Source: JAXMHQ01 sp046346665 | GTDB taxonomy: Bacteria > Verrucomicrobiota > Verrucomicrobiia > Limisphaerales > JAXMHQ01 | Assembly (NCBI GenBank): GCA_046346665.1 | Contig: JAXMHQ010000062.1 | Location: forward strand, 1-10,264 | Direction: 5' to 3' | Length of the DNA: 10,264 nucleotides | Part shown: positions 1 to 8,332 of the stretch, piece after piece | Position numbering within the stretch: the first letter of the stretch is position 1 | Layout: the number at the start of each line of letters is the position of its first letter | Made by a program: the position numbers and the translations under genes | The notes under the pieces: model-generated | Database searches by the model: none | Told to the model about the DNA's origin: nothing | What the model saw: only the letters and a program-made list of their open reading frames with translations

Positions 1-1
1 T

Positions 2-1033
2 TACAGCCAGGCCATCCACGGCCAATACCAGATCGTCGCCCGCCGCCAATCCATCGACTCAATCCTCGCGAAGTCGTCCACACCCGACCGCCTGCGCGGC
101 CAGCTTGAGCTGGTGCTGGCGTTGCGCGAGTTCGCGGCCACGAACCTGGACCTGCCGGTGGATGGCCATTACCGGACCTATGTGGATTTGCACCGGCCGT
201 ATGTCGTGTGGAGCGTGCAGGCGGCGCCGACGAATTCGCTCCAGCCGAAAACCTGGTGGTACCCGCTGGTGGGACGCCTGGAATACCGTGGATATTTTGA
301 GGAAGCGCAGGCGACGAACTACGCGGCGGTCCTGCGGCGCCAGGGTTACGATGTGTTTGTCGGCGGTGTTGAGGCGTATTCCACGCTGGGCTGGTTCGAG
401 GATCCTGTGCTGAACACGTTCCTGGACCAACCCGAGCCGGAGGTCGCGGAGGTGCTGTTCCACGAACTCGCGCACCAGAAACTTTTCGCGGCGGGCGACA
501 CGGATTTCAACGAGGCGTTCGCGACCACGGTGGGGCAGGAAGGCGCGCGGCGCTGGCTGGCCGCAACGGGTCAAACCAACCTGCTCGCGCGCTACGAAAC
601 GTCGCTCCGCCGCAACCGGCAGTTTGCCCAACTCGTCCTGTCCGCCCGCCGCACCCTGGAATCCGCCTACGGCGACACGCGCGATGAAAACGGAAAAGTC
701 CGGGCCGCGGCGCATCCGCCGGGGCCGCCGGAGCGGGTGGCGCAGGAAAAGCAGCAGATCCTGGATCAACTCCGCAGCGACTATGCAACGCTGCGGGCCG
801 GGTGGAACGGGAGCGCGGGTTATGACGAGTGGTTCGGACCCGGCCTCAACAATGCAAAGCTGAATTCGCTGGCGAATTACTACGAGCTGCTGCCGGGCTT
901 CGAGGAATTGCTGGAGCTGGACGCGGGCAACCTGGATTGGTTTTACGGCTCCGTAAAACTGCTGGCGGAAATGCCGAAAAAAGAGCGCCACGCGAAGTTG
1001 CGAGCGCTGGCGGCGGCGGCAAGCACCCCATAA
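2..1033 (+). CDS. Putative zinc-dependent aminopeptidase (Pfam Aminopep-type family), 5' truncated by window edge
   Basis: The open frame enters from the left edge, so the start is outside the window and 343 residues are visible. The GTG at 113 is internal: homologous-looking sequence (GQYQIVARRQSIDSIL) runs upstream of it in the same frame. A zinc-metallopeptidase motif HELAH lies at visible residues 154-158, followed by FNEAFA with a candidate third ligand Glu171. The preceding stretch EAYSTLGWFEDPVLNT and the earlier RPYVVWSVQAAP are characteristic of the uncharacterised putative aminopeptidase family, whose members are often lipoproteins; the N-terminus needed to test that is missing here. 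Expected role is hydrolysis of peptides, probably in the cell envelope, but no substrate is known to me. The gene ends convergently against msrB, with a repeat cluster starting two bases after its TAA. Family assignment is fairly firm; the biochemical activity is inferred from the motif. Confidence 0.85.
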   Translation, partial: YSQAIHGQYQIVARRQSIDSILAKSSTPDRLRGQLELVLALREFAATNLDLPVDGHYRTYVDLHRPYVVWSVQAAPTNSLQPKTWWYPLVGRLEYRGYFEEAQATNYAAVLRRQGYDVFVGGVEAYSTLGWFEDPVLNTFLDQPEPEVAEVLFHELAHQKLFAAGDTDFNEAFATTVGQEGARRWLAATGQTNLLARYETSLRRNRQFAQLVLSARRTLESAYGDTRDENGKVRAAAHPPGPPERVAQEKQQILDQLRSDYATLRAGWNGSAGYDEWFGPGLNNAKLNSLANYYELLPGFEELLELDAGNLDWFYGSVKLLAEMPKKERHAKLRALAAAASTP

Positions 1034-1035
1034 AA

Positions 1036-1163
1036 GTCGGAGCCTCGTCGCCTCGGCTTCTACTTAAAACCAGGACGTAGCAGCCGGCGTAAGGAGGCTC
1101 CATTCAATTCAGAAAACGCGAACTCTTCCGGGCATGTCAGAGCCTCCTTACGTCGGCTCCTAC
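1036..1163. repeat. Cluster of three REP-like repeats in alternating orientation
   Basis: Three copies of a 24-28 base unit of the form GTAGNAGCCGNCGTAAGGAG lie in 128 bp: 1036-1063 (minus orientation), 1077-1100 (plus) and 1136-1163 (minus). Copies two and three form an inverted repeat matching at 22 of 24 positions (1077-1100 with 1140-1163). The unit fills the gap between the convergent aminopeptidase and msrB genes, and the TAG stop of msrB (1160-1162) is inside copy three. The hairpins could end transcription from both sides, but there is no T-tract. Confidence 0.8.
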
Positions 1164-1792
1164 TTTGTGGACGGACTGCCCGCCGGGGCGTTGGTTCCTG
1201 TCGCCGCCGCCGGCCGGGACCATTGGCCCGCCTTGATGAACGGTTCCAGGTACGCCCCATAGCCGGCTTTTTCCATCTGGTCGACCGGGATGAACCGTAT
1301 GGCCGCGGAGTTGATGCAATAACGCAGGTGCGTCGGACCCGGGCCGTCGTCGAAAACATGGCCGAGATGCGAGTCGGCGGTTTTGGATCGAACCTCGGTG
1401 CGTTCCATCCCGAACGAACGATCCGTCCGCTCCTCCACGCGATTGTTCGCAAGCGGCTTGCTGAAGCTGGGCCAGCCGCAGCCGGAATCGAATTTATCGA
1501 GCGAGCTGAATAGCGGTTCCCCCGACACAATGTCCACATAAATGCCGGCTTTTTTGTTGTCCCAGTAAAGATTCCGGAACGGCGGTTCCGTCCCGGCTTC
1601 CTGGGTGACGTGATACTGCATCGGGTCGAGCGATTTCTTCAATTGATCCGCGGACGGTTTATGAAAGGGCTGAGTCATGGCGACGTTGGTTTGGGTGTTG
1701 GACGGGCCGGCCGGGTCGGCGGGGCCCGGAATGGCGGCCGCCAGAAAAACGGCAAAAACCAGCAGGTGCGACCTGTGCTTTTCCGGGGTCAT
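1160..1792 (-). CDS. msrB: Peptide-methionine (R)-S-oxide reductase MsrB, exported, zinc-less type
   Basis: This 210-residue protein reduces methionine-R-sulfoxide in oxidised proteins. Residues about 9-30 form a hydrophobic export signal (HLLVFAVFLAAAIPG), so it probably works outside the cytoplasm. The MsrB domain spans about 46-182: PSADQLKK, GCGWPSF with the likely resolving Cys105, ADSHLGHVF, and RYCINS with the likely catalytic Cys159. The two CxxC pairs that bind zinc in E. coli MsrB are replaced by Asp87/Ser90 and Ser136/Ala139, giving the zinc-free form known from the PilB MsrB domain of Neisseria. The tail after 185 is low-complexity and ends in a TAG supplied by a repeat. The ATG at 1792 is chosen because it includes the signal peptide; no Shine-Dalgarno is seen. 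An internal Met39 would give a cytoplasmic protein without a signal. It lies downstream of mqnC in the same direction, across a hairpin. Confidence 0.95.
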   Translation of the reverse strand: MTPEKHRSHLLVFAVFLAAAIPGPADPAGPSNTQTNVAMTQPFHKPSADQLKKSLDPMQYHVTQEAGTEPPFRNLYWDNKKAGIYVDIVSGEPLFSSLDKFDSGCGWPSFSKPLANNRVEERTDRSFGMERTEVRSKTADSHLGHVFDDGPGPTHLRYCINSAAIRFIPVDQMEKAGYGAYLEPFIKAGQWSRPAAATGTNAPAGSPSTK

Positions 1793-1827
1793 GTCCGCAA
1801 GCTAGCACAGTCCGTCGGGATTTCCAG

Positions 1828-1896
1828 CGTAGCCGCGATCGTCAGATCACGGATCCTGGCGCGCCAAAAGAACGTGATCTGACGATCGCGGCTACG
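1828..1896. repeat. Perfect 24-bp inverted repeat overlapping the mqnC stop codon
   Basis: Arms 1828-1851 and 1873-1896 are exact reverse complements (CGTAGCCGCGATCGTCAGAT and on) around a 21-nt loop. The mqnC stop TAG (1892-1894) lies inside the right arm. The core is shared with sequences after the GH8 gene (6195-6215, 19 of 21 positions against 1876-1896) and at 6483-6503 (17 of 21), so it is a dispersed repeat family. It may act as a transcript-end hairpin between mqnC and msrB; no T-tract follows. Confidence 0.85.
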
Positions 1897-2989
1897 GTGC
1901 GCCGACCAGCCGGTACCAGTTGTCGCGCTGGCGGGGTTCGTAGCCGAGTTCGCGGATCAGCCGCTGCATGTCCGGAACCGTCATGCGGAAAGTGGTGCCG
2001 GCCTGGGACACCACGTTCTCTTCGATCATGATGCTGCCGAGATCGTTCGCCCCGAACTTGAGCGCCACCTGCCCGACCTCCTGGCCCTGGGTCACCCAGG
2101 AGCTTTGGACGCTGGGAAAATTATCCAGGTAAATCCGCCCCAGCGCCTGCGTGCGTAAATACTCGTGCGCCCCGACAGTCGGGGCTTTAAGCCGCGTGTG
2201 CTCGGCCTGGAATGTCCAGCAGATGAACGCCGTGAACCCCTTGCTCTTGTCCTGCTGAACCCGCAACCGGTCCAGGTGTTCAATGCGATCCTCCACCGTC
2301 TCGACATGCCCGAACATCATCGTCGCGCTGGAGTTCAACCCAAGCCGGTGCGCCACGTCCATCACCTCGAGCCAGTCATCGCTCATCGCCTTCAACGGCG
2401 AGACCTGCTGCCGCACGCGGTCGACCAGGATTTCTCCGCCGCCGCCCGGGATGGATCCCAGCCCGGCCGCGGCGAAGTCTGAGATGATTTTCTCGAGCGG
2501 CTCCTGGAACACGTCGCGGAAATGGATGAACTCGCTGGGGCTGAAACCGTGCACGTTCACCTGGGGAAACTTCGAGCGGATGTGGGACAAAAGGTCGAGG
2601 TACCACTGTTTGCTGAGTTTGGGATGGTGCCCGCCCTGCATGAGGATTTGCGTTCCGCCCAGAGCGATGGTTTCCTCGATCTTCTGATCCAATTCAGGCA
2701 GCGAAATCACGTAGGCGTCGGAGTCCTTTTCGGTCCGGTAGAACGCGCAGAATTTGCAATAGACGTTGCAGACGTTTGTGTAATTGATGTTGCGATCGAC
2801 GATGTAGGTGACGATGTCGTTGCCGCGTCCGTCGTAGGCGTTCTGGCGCGCGAGCTGGCGCCGGCGGTCGGCAAGCGCGCCGAGTTCCTCGAGGGGCAGC
2901 CGGTCAAGGCGCAGGGCTTCCGCGCGGCTGACACGGTCGCCATCCCACACTTTCTGCAGCAAATCGTCCAAAGACGGGTCGTGGATCAC
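1892..2989 (-). CDS. mqnC: Cyclic dehypoxanthinyl futalosine synthase MqnC (radical SAM)
   Basis: MqnC is the radical SAM enzyme that cyclises dehypoxanthine futalosine in the futalosine route to menaquinone. From a GTG start at 2989 the protein has 365 residues. The cluster-binding motif CNVYCKFC gives Cys74, Cys78 and Cys81. Other family blocks are ILMQGGHHP (115-123), HGFSPSE (147-153), SIPGGGGEIL (179-188), ATMMFGHVET (222-231) and EYLRTQALGRIYLDN (276-290). These fit MqnC better than the related MqnE. The frame stays open to an ATG at 3145 that overlaps the ffh stop, but the extra 52 residues are low-complexity and mostly encoded by an intergenic repeat, so I prefer GTG 2989, just before IHDPSLDDLL. 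No clear ribosome-binding site is visible at either start. The gene lies 152 bp behind ffh, and its stop codon is inside a hairpin repeat. No other menaquinone gene is in the window. Confidence 0.9.
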   Translation of the reverse strand: MIHDPSLDDLLQKVWDGDRVSRAEALRLDRLPLEELGALADRRRQLARQNAYDGRGNDIVTYIVDRNINYTNVCNVYCKFCAFYRTEKDSDAYVISLPELDQKIEETIALGGTQILMQGGHHPKLSKQWYLDLLSHIRSKFPQVNVHGFSPSEFIHFRDVFQEPLEKIISDFAAAGLGSIPGGGGEILVDRVRQQVSPLKAMSDDWLEVMDVAHRLGLNSSATMMFGHVETVEDRIEHLDRLRVQQDKSKGFTAFICWTFQAEHTRLKAPTVGAHEYLRTQALGRIYLDNFPSVQSSWVTQGQEVGQVALKFGANDLGSIMIEENVVSQAGTTFRMTVPDMQRLIRELGYEPRQRDNWYRLVGAP

Positions 2990-3028
2990 GGCAACAAAAT
3001 AACTGAAATTCCGGCGGAAACAAGCGGG

Positions 3029-3139
3029 GTCGCGCGATGGCCGCGAAGGGGGCGAAGGAGCGGCCAGTGAAGTAAAAACTCTAGACCAAGCCTGAAAAAA
3101 GGTTCTTCCCCTTCGCCGCCTTCGCGCCCGTCGCGCGAC
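3029..3139. repeat. Imperfect 30-bp inverted repeat between ffh and mqnC
   Basis: Arms 3029-3058 and 3110-3139 match as reverse complements at 27 of 30 positions (core GCGAAGGCGGCGAAGG) around a 51-nt loop. One arm begins two bases after the ffh stop codon. The element fills the ffh-mqnC gap and accounts for the arginine-rich pseudo-N-terminus that would be read if mqnC were started at 3145. Function is unknown; it resembles dispersed REP-like sequences. Confidence 0.75.
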
Positions 3140-3141
3140 AC

Positions 3142-4485
<1,344 letters not shown>

Positions 4486-4536
4486 CGGTTCAAACTAGGT
4501 GGCGCAAGCCGGAATGACAAGGGAAACGGAGGCTTG

Positions 4537-4681
4537 AACCACGGATGGACACGGATGGACACGGATAAAGACTCAAGGCTTTGACGCGAATTGACGCGAA
4601 TTACCACGAATTTGCCCGGAAACAATTAGCGGGAATTCGCGTCAAATTCTTATCCGTGTCCATCCGTGTCCATCCGTGGTT
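4537..4681. repeat. 145-bp dispersed palindromic repeat (CACGGATGGA type)
   Basis: Outer arms 4537-4568 and 4650-4681 are perfect 32-bp reverse complements built from tandem CACGGATGGA units. A second inner pair, 4580-4592 and 4634-4646 (TTTGACGCGAATT), is also perfect. A tandem TTGACGCGAA duplication occupies 4581-4600. Repeats of this wording are widespread in Verrucomicrobiota and Planctomycetota genomes by my recollection. Translated, it yields the spurious peptide NHGWTRMDTDK. It fills the gap between ffh and the tRNA gene; no promoter for ffh is evident within it. Confidence 0.9.
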
Positions 4682-4708
4682 AAACCATCCCTGGGAACAC
4701 AAATGATC

Positions 4709-4737
4709 TTGCCCTTCGACATGTTTTCGGCAGAATG
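4709..4737 (+). promoter_or_regulatory. Weak candidate promoter for tRNA-Tyr
   Basis: TTGCCC at 4709-4714 and AGAATG at 4732-4737 are separated by 17 bp and would start transcription about 35 bp before the tRNA. The -10 match is poor, so this is only a suggestion from spacing and position. Confidence 0.2.
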
Positions 4738-4778
4738 CTGGCCCGTTTGTCGGCCTGTGGGCCGGAACCGGGTGTATC

Positions 4779-4864
<86 letters not shown>

Positions 4865-4920
4865 CTTCTCTGCATTTTCAATTGATGATTTTCGATTTAC
4901 GATTTTCACCCGGCCCCCGG

Positions 4921-6186
4921 ATGAGAGCCATCTTTTCTATTTTCGCAATGGCACTGTGGATGTGGGGAGGCCTTGCTTCAGCCGAGGAAAAAGCCGCGGG
5001 CGCCCATGCCACCGGCCGTTATCGCAACCTGTTTGCCGAAGCGGGGCATTCCGCCGCGGAAATTACCGCGAAGGTCCAGGCGGGATTTCAACAATTGTTC
5101 CACGGCGACCCGCGAACGCAGGCGGTGTTCTTCGCAGCCGGATCCAACTCAAACGGCCCGCTGGCATACCTCTACGATACCGGCAGCGGGGATGTGCGGT
5201 CGGAAGGCATGTCCTACGGCATGATGATCGCCGTGCAACTGGATCGAAAACAGGAGTTCGACGCCCTGTGGAACTGGGCCCGGACGTTCATGTATCATTC
5301 CGCGACCAATCATCCAGCCTTCGGCTATTTTTCGTGGTCAATGCGGACCAACGGCGTGGCGAATGACGAAATGCCGGCGCCTGACGGCGAGGAGTACTTT
5401 GCCATGGCGCTGCATTTCGCCGCGAACCGGTGGGGAACCAACGCCGGGATTTATGATTATCGGTCCGAGGCGAACCGGCTGCTGTCGCACCTGCGGCATC
5501 GCGAAGTCATCCGGGGAAAGATTCGAGGCGGCACGAAAACCGCGGGCCCCATCTTCGACGACTCTCACCGGATGGTGCGGTTCACCACGGACCAGGCGAA
5601 CTGGGGACACACGGATCCTTCCTACCATCTGCCGGCCTTTTACGAATTGTGGGCACTCTGGGGGCCCGAAGAGGACCGGGCGTTCTGGAAGGAAGCGGCG
5701 GCGGCAAGCCGGGAGTTTTTCCAGAAAACCACCCACCCCAAAACAGGGCTGTCACCCGAATACGCCAACTTCGACGGCTCGCCGTGGGCTGCCCCGTGGA
5801 ATCCGAACTCGGCCAACTTCGCCTCTGACGCCTGTCGCACGGCAATGAACTGGTCGGTGGACTGGGCGTGGTGGGCGGCGGACCCGCGGGAGCAACAACT
5901 CAGTGACCGGCTTCAGGCTTTCTTCGAATCCCGAGGCCTGACGAATTACGGGGATCGTTTCACCCTGGACGGTGCCCGCCAGTTGAACACGGATCACACG
6001 ACGGCGCTGGTGTCGATGAACGCAGGCGCCGGCCTGGCCGCGACGCAGGCGCGCACCCGGGATTTCGTGGAAGCCTTGTGGAACACCCCGGTCCCCAACG
6101 GCCGCTGGCGGTATTACGACGGGATGTTGTACCTGCTGGGCATGCTGCATTGCAGCGGGGAATTTAGAATCTGGAGCCCGCGGTAA
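4921..6186 (+). CDS. Exported glycoside hydrolase family 8, Rex-like (reducing-end xylose-releasing exo-oligoxylanase)
   Basis: The 421-residue protein begins with a signal peptide (MRAIFSIFAMALWMWGGLASA, cleavage likely after Ala21) and is otherwise a single GH8 domain. It aligns from memory along its whole length with Bacillus halodurans Rex, which removes xylose from the reducing end of xylo-oligosaccharides: YRNLFAEAGHSAAEI, DVRSEGMSYGMM, PAPDGEEYFAMAL, DPSYHLPAFYELW, WNTPVPNGRWRYYD and a closing GEFRIWSP. Glu95 is the likely general acid and Asp303 (FASDACR) the likely base. The loop that blocks the cleft in Rex (Leu-His-Pro) reads Asp358-His359-Thr360 here, so the cleavage mode is less certain. 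An exported Rex-like enzyme is notable because the Bacillus enzyme is thought to be cytoplasmic. The frame is open upstream through the tRNA gene, but the ATG at 4921 gives the signal peptide. A decayed copy of its 3' end lies at 6397-6474. Confidence 0.92.
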   Translation: MRAIFSIFAMALWMWGGLASAEEKAAGAHATGRYRNLFAEAGHSAAEITAKVQAGFQQLFHGDPRTQAVFFAAGSNSNGPLAYLYDTGSGDVRSEGMSYGMMIAVQLDRKQEFDALWNWARTFMYHSATNHPAFGYFSWSMRTNGVANDEMPAPDGEEYFAMALHFAANRWGTNAGIYDYRSEANRLLSHLRHREVIRGKIRGGTKTAGPIFDDSHRMVRFTTDQANWGHTDPSYHLPAFYELWALWGPEEDRAFWKEAAAASREFFQKTTHPKTGLSPEYANFDGSPWAAPWNPNSANFASDACRTAMNWSVDWAWWAADPREQQLSDRLQAFFESRGLTNYGDRFTLDGARQLNTDHTTALVSMNAGAGLAATQARTRDFVEALWNTPVPNGRWRYYDGMLYLLGMLHCSGEFRIWSPR

Positions 6187-6288
6187 ACTTCCGGGATCTC
6201 ACGATCGCGGCTGCGACAGGCACTCAGCCGCGATTGTAAAACCGCGGCGCCTTCGCCGGCGCGGAACCGCAATCTCACGAATGCAATT
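6187..6288. repeat. REP-like hairpins downstream of the GH8 gene
   Basis: Three palindromic pieces follow the GH8 stop. A 13-bp hairpin pairs 6201-6213 with 6225-6237 (one G-T pair) and shares its core CGATCGCGGCTG with the repeat at 1828-1896. A GC-rich palindrome lies at 6242-6264 (arms CCGCG/CGCGG). A partial copy of the unit seen at 6479-6503 begins at 6267 and fades near 6284, just before the 100-bp element. There is no T-tract, so terminator function is possible but not shown. Confidence 0.6.
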
Positions 6289-6388
6289 ACCCGGTGTCAC
6301 ATCTAGACATTCAACATTTGACCCTTAAAACGGTCAAGAACTGGCTAAGAATTGTTCAAATGTTGAATGTCTAGATGTGACACCGGGT
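6289..6388. mobile_element. MITE-like 100-bp element with perfect 33-bp inverted repeats
   Basis: Arms 6289-6321 and 6356-6388 are exact reverse complements, starting ACCCGGTGTCACATCTAGAC; the loop is 34 nt and has no coding potential. The element is clearly richer in A and T than the flanks. No target-site duplication is visible (TGCAATT on the left, CTGCCGG on the right). It borders, within about ten bases, the point where similarity to the GH8 3' end resumes. A non-autonomous transposon remnant is my preferred reading. A transcribed hairpin RNA or a strong bidirectional terminator are alternatives. Confidence 0.6.
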
Positions 6389-6396
6389 CTGCCGGG

Positions 6397-6474
6397 CGGT
6401 ATTGCGGCGGAATGTTGTAGCTGCCGGGCGGGCTGCTTTGCGGCGGGGAACTTGGAATCCGGAGCCCGAGGTAA
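6397..6474 (+). pseudogene. Remnant of a second GH8 gene (3' end only)
   Basis: This stretch repeats the last 26 codons of the GH8 gene and its stop. Positions 6399-6503 match 6111-6215 at 86 of 105 positions (82%) without a gap. In the same frame it reads RYCGGML, a TAG stop at 6418-6420 replacing a tyrosine codon, then LPGGLLCGGELGIRSPR and a TAA at 6472-6474, against RYYDGML-Y-LLGMLHCSGEFRIWSPR in the intact gene. Similarity stops abruptly around 6396, beside the MITE-like element. The scattered substitutions and premature stop indicate loss of function. It is a decayed tandem paralogue or duplicated tail. Confidence 0.75.
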
Positions 6475-6476
6475 AT

Positions 6477-6503
6477 TTCCGCAATCTCAAGATTGCGGCT
6501 ACG
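6477..6503. repeat. REP-like palindrome at the 3' end of the beta-helix gene
   Basis: GCAATCT and AGATTGC (6481-6487, 6490-6496) form a short hairpin followed by GGCTACG. The unit is related to those at 1828-1896 and 6191-6215. It lies four bases beyond the TAA of the minus-strand beta-helix gene and also directly follows the GH8 remnant. Confidence 0.6.
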
Positions 6504-6506
6504 GAT

Positions 6507-8321
6507 TTAGGGGCGCGGCTGGTAGGCGCCCGGGAGGGAGGGTGTCGCGTCCGGGAAACCGAGCACCTGGCGCACGCCGGCGGGGAGACCCATGGTGCTG
6601 ACGGGCTTCAGGCCGGAGATGAGCTGGTAGTGGTTCAGTTGCGGGCTCTGGAAAACGGCGCCGAGCGGGCGTTCCCATTGCACGCTGTGGGCCGCAAACA
6701 ACGGGATGCGTCGATGCAATTCCTCGGGCGAACTGAATTCCGTCTGGCAATTGTTCGTGGGAATCGGGCTCCAGGCCACCAGCGGCCCGTTCGTCGAGGC
6801 GCGCACGTAGAAATTTCCATCCAGCGCGTCCACTTGCGGCCGGGTGAGTTTGCCGCACAACACCGGCGACTGGTCGAACCGGAGCAGCGGCTTGTGGAAT
6901 CCCTCCCCCGCGGCCAGCACGTTGTTGAGGAACACATGCCCCTCCCGGTGATCGACGTCGGGCCCGGTGCTCGGATGCCAGCCGAAATGATCGTTCACGG
7001 CACTGCGATCCGTCCGTTCGATGGAGGCCACGGTGTCGACAAACGTGTTCTGGCAGATTTTGACATCGCAACTGTTCAACACCCGGGCGCCCTTGTCGCA
7101 GCGGATGAACACGTTCCCGGCGCAGATCGCGCCCTTGGAGATCTCGAAGAAGAATCCGTCCTGGGCGCCCTCCACCCAGTTGTCCACAAACACGCCGTCG
7201 ACATTGCCGACGTCGTACCAGATGCCGTTTGAATGCGGCTGGTCGATGACGAGGTTGTCGCGGCAGGTGGCGCGGTGGCATTGATTGAAGATTTTGACGC
7301 CGGCGGGGTAATAACCGGTGATTTCGTCGATGTTATTTCGCCGGAACACATTTTTCTCCAGCAGGCAGTCGGCCGAGCTGAGAATGAACAGGCCCTCCGT
7401 CCGCGTGTCGCTGATGAGGCAGTTCCGGATGACCAGCCGGTCGCCGCGAAAATATCCGGCCACGCGGGAACAATGGGTGATCGCGACGTTTTCCAGCGTG
7501 GTACCGACGACGTCCTTGCCGAACGTGGCGGGATCCGCCAGTCCTTCGGGTTCCTTGCCCAGCACTTCCAGCGCGCGGTAGGCGTACTGGGTGAAAGTGA
7601 TCCCGCGCATCGTGTAGCCCTTCCCGTCGGAACGCTTGCCGTGAGCGACTCCATTGGTCCGCGTCAGGGCGCCGTCGAACGCGGTGATTTCCACCGTGTG
7701 CTTCGACGGGTCCACGCCGATGTAGACCTGGCCGGCGTCGTAATTGATGTAGTAGGAGTGCGCGTCGATTTCGCCTTCCCATCCGACGGCCTTGAGTTGT
7801 TCGCCGTCGACGAAAACCATGTCGTTGTTGAACCGGTAGACCGGGGTTTTCCGGCCCTCGGAACTCCGGCGCCACCAGTCGGCGGGCTTAGCCGGAAACA
7901 AGGTGGGCCAGGAGCAGCACCACAGCCCGTTCTGCTGCGCCTGCCAGTCTTTTGCGATGCGGGTGCCTTTCAGCACCGGCTGCTCGCCGGCAAACGGCTG
8001 AATCGTGATGCCCTGGTTCAGGACGAGGCCGCCGGTGCGGTATTCGCCTCCGCGCAGAATGATCGCGTCGCCGGTCCGGACCTGGCCGACGGCGCTCTCG
8101 AGGGTGGTGGGCTCGTCGATGTTGGTGCCGGCATTTTGCGCGGCGCCACCGGGTGCGACATAAAACACGTGAGGCGCATTGTCCGGCACGCGGTACGATT
8201 GCATGACGGGACCGTAAGGGCCGCCGGAGGGTTCGGCGCGGGAGGCGGACGGGAGGGCGGGCAGCAGGAGCGCGGTGGCGGCGGCGATCGCGAGGGAGCG
8301 GCGCATCGACTCGGGGTTCAT
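6507..8321 (-). CDS. Exported right-handed parallel beta-helix protein
   Basis: The protein has 604 residues from the ATG at 8321. Residues about 7-29 are a signal peptide (RRSLAIAAATALLLPALPSASRA). Residues 52-120 (VFYVAPGGAAQNAGTN... DAIILRGGEYRTGGLVLNQG) are the typical opening of pectin-lyase-fold proteins. Residues about 235-475 contain repeated short strands of the form NVxIxxC, LVIRNCLIS, CLLEKNVF, CRDNLVID, CAGNVFIRC and VKICQNTFVDT, as in a parallel beta-helix of the NosD/pectate-lyase type. Thirteen cysteines are unusual for an exported protein. Such proteins bind or cleave polysaccharides; no catalytic residues can be assigned, so no enzyme name is given. The reading frame is open upstream to 8876, but that stretch overlaps the lipoprotein gene and is a shadow. 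An alternative start is Met6. The gene is 11 bp behind the lipoprotein gene and is probably co-transcribed with it. Confidence 0.88.
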   Translation of the reverse strand: MNPESMRRSLAIAAATALLLPALPSASRAEPSGGPYGPVMQSYRVPDNAPHVFYVAPGGAAQNAGTNIDEPTTLESAVGQVRTGDAIILRGGEYRTGGLVLNQGITIQPFAGEQPVLKGTRIAKDWQAQQNGLWCCSWPTLFPAKPADWWRRSSEGRKTPVYRFNNDMVFVDGEQLKAVGWEGEIDAHSYYINYDAGQVYIGVDPSKHTVEITAFDGALTRTNGVAHGKRSDGKGYTMRGITFTQYAYRALEVLGKEPEGLADPATFGKDVVGTTLENVAITHCSRVAGYFRGDRLVIRNCLISDTRTEGLFILSSADCLLEKNVFRRNNIDEITGYYPAGVKIFNQCHRATCRDNLVIDQPHSNGIWYDVGNVDGVFVDNWVEGAQDGFFFEISKGAICAGNVFIRCDKGARVLNSCDVKICQNTFVDTVASIERTDRSAVNDHFGWHPSTGPDVDHREGHVFLNNVLAAGEGFHKPLLRFDQSPVLCGKLTRPQVDALDGNFYVRASTNGPLVAWSPIPTNNCQTEFSSPEELHRRIPLFAAHSVQWERPLGAVFQSPQLNHYQLISGLKPVSTMGLPAGVRQVLGFPDATPSLPGAYQPRP

Positions 8322-8332
8322 TTTCGGATGGA

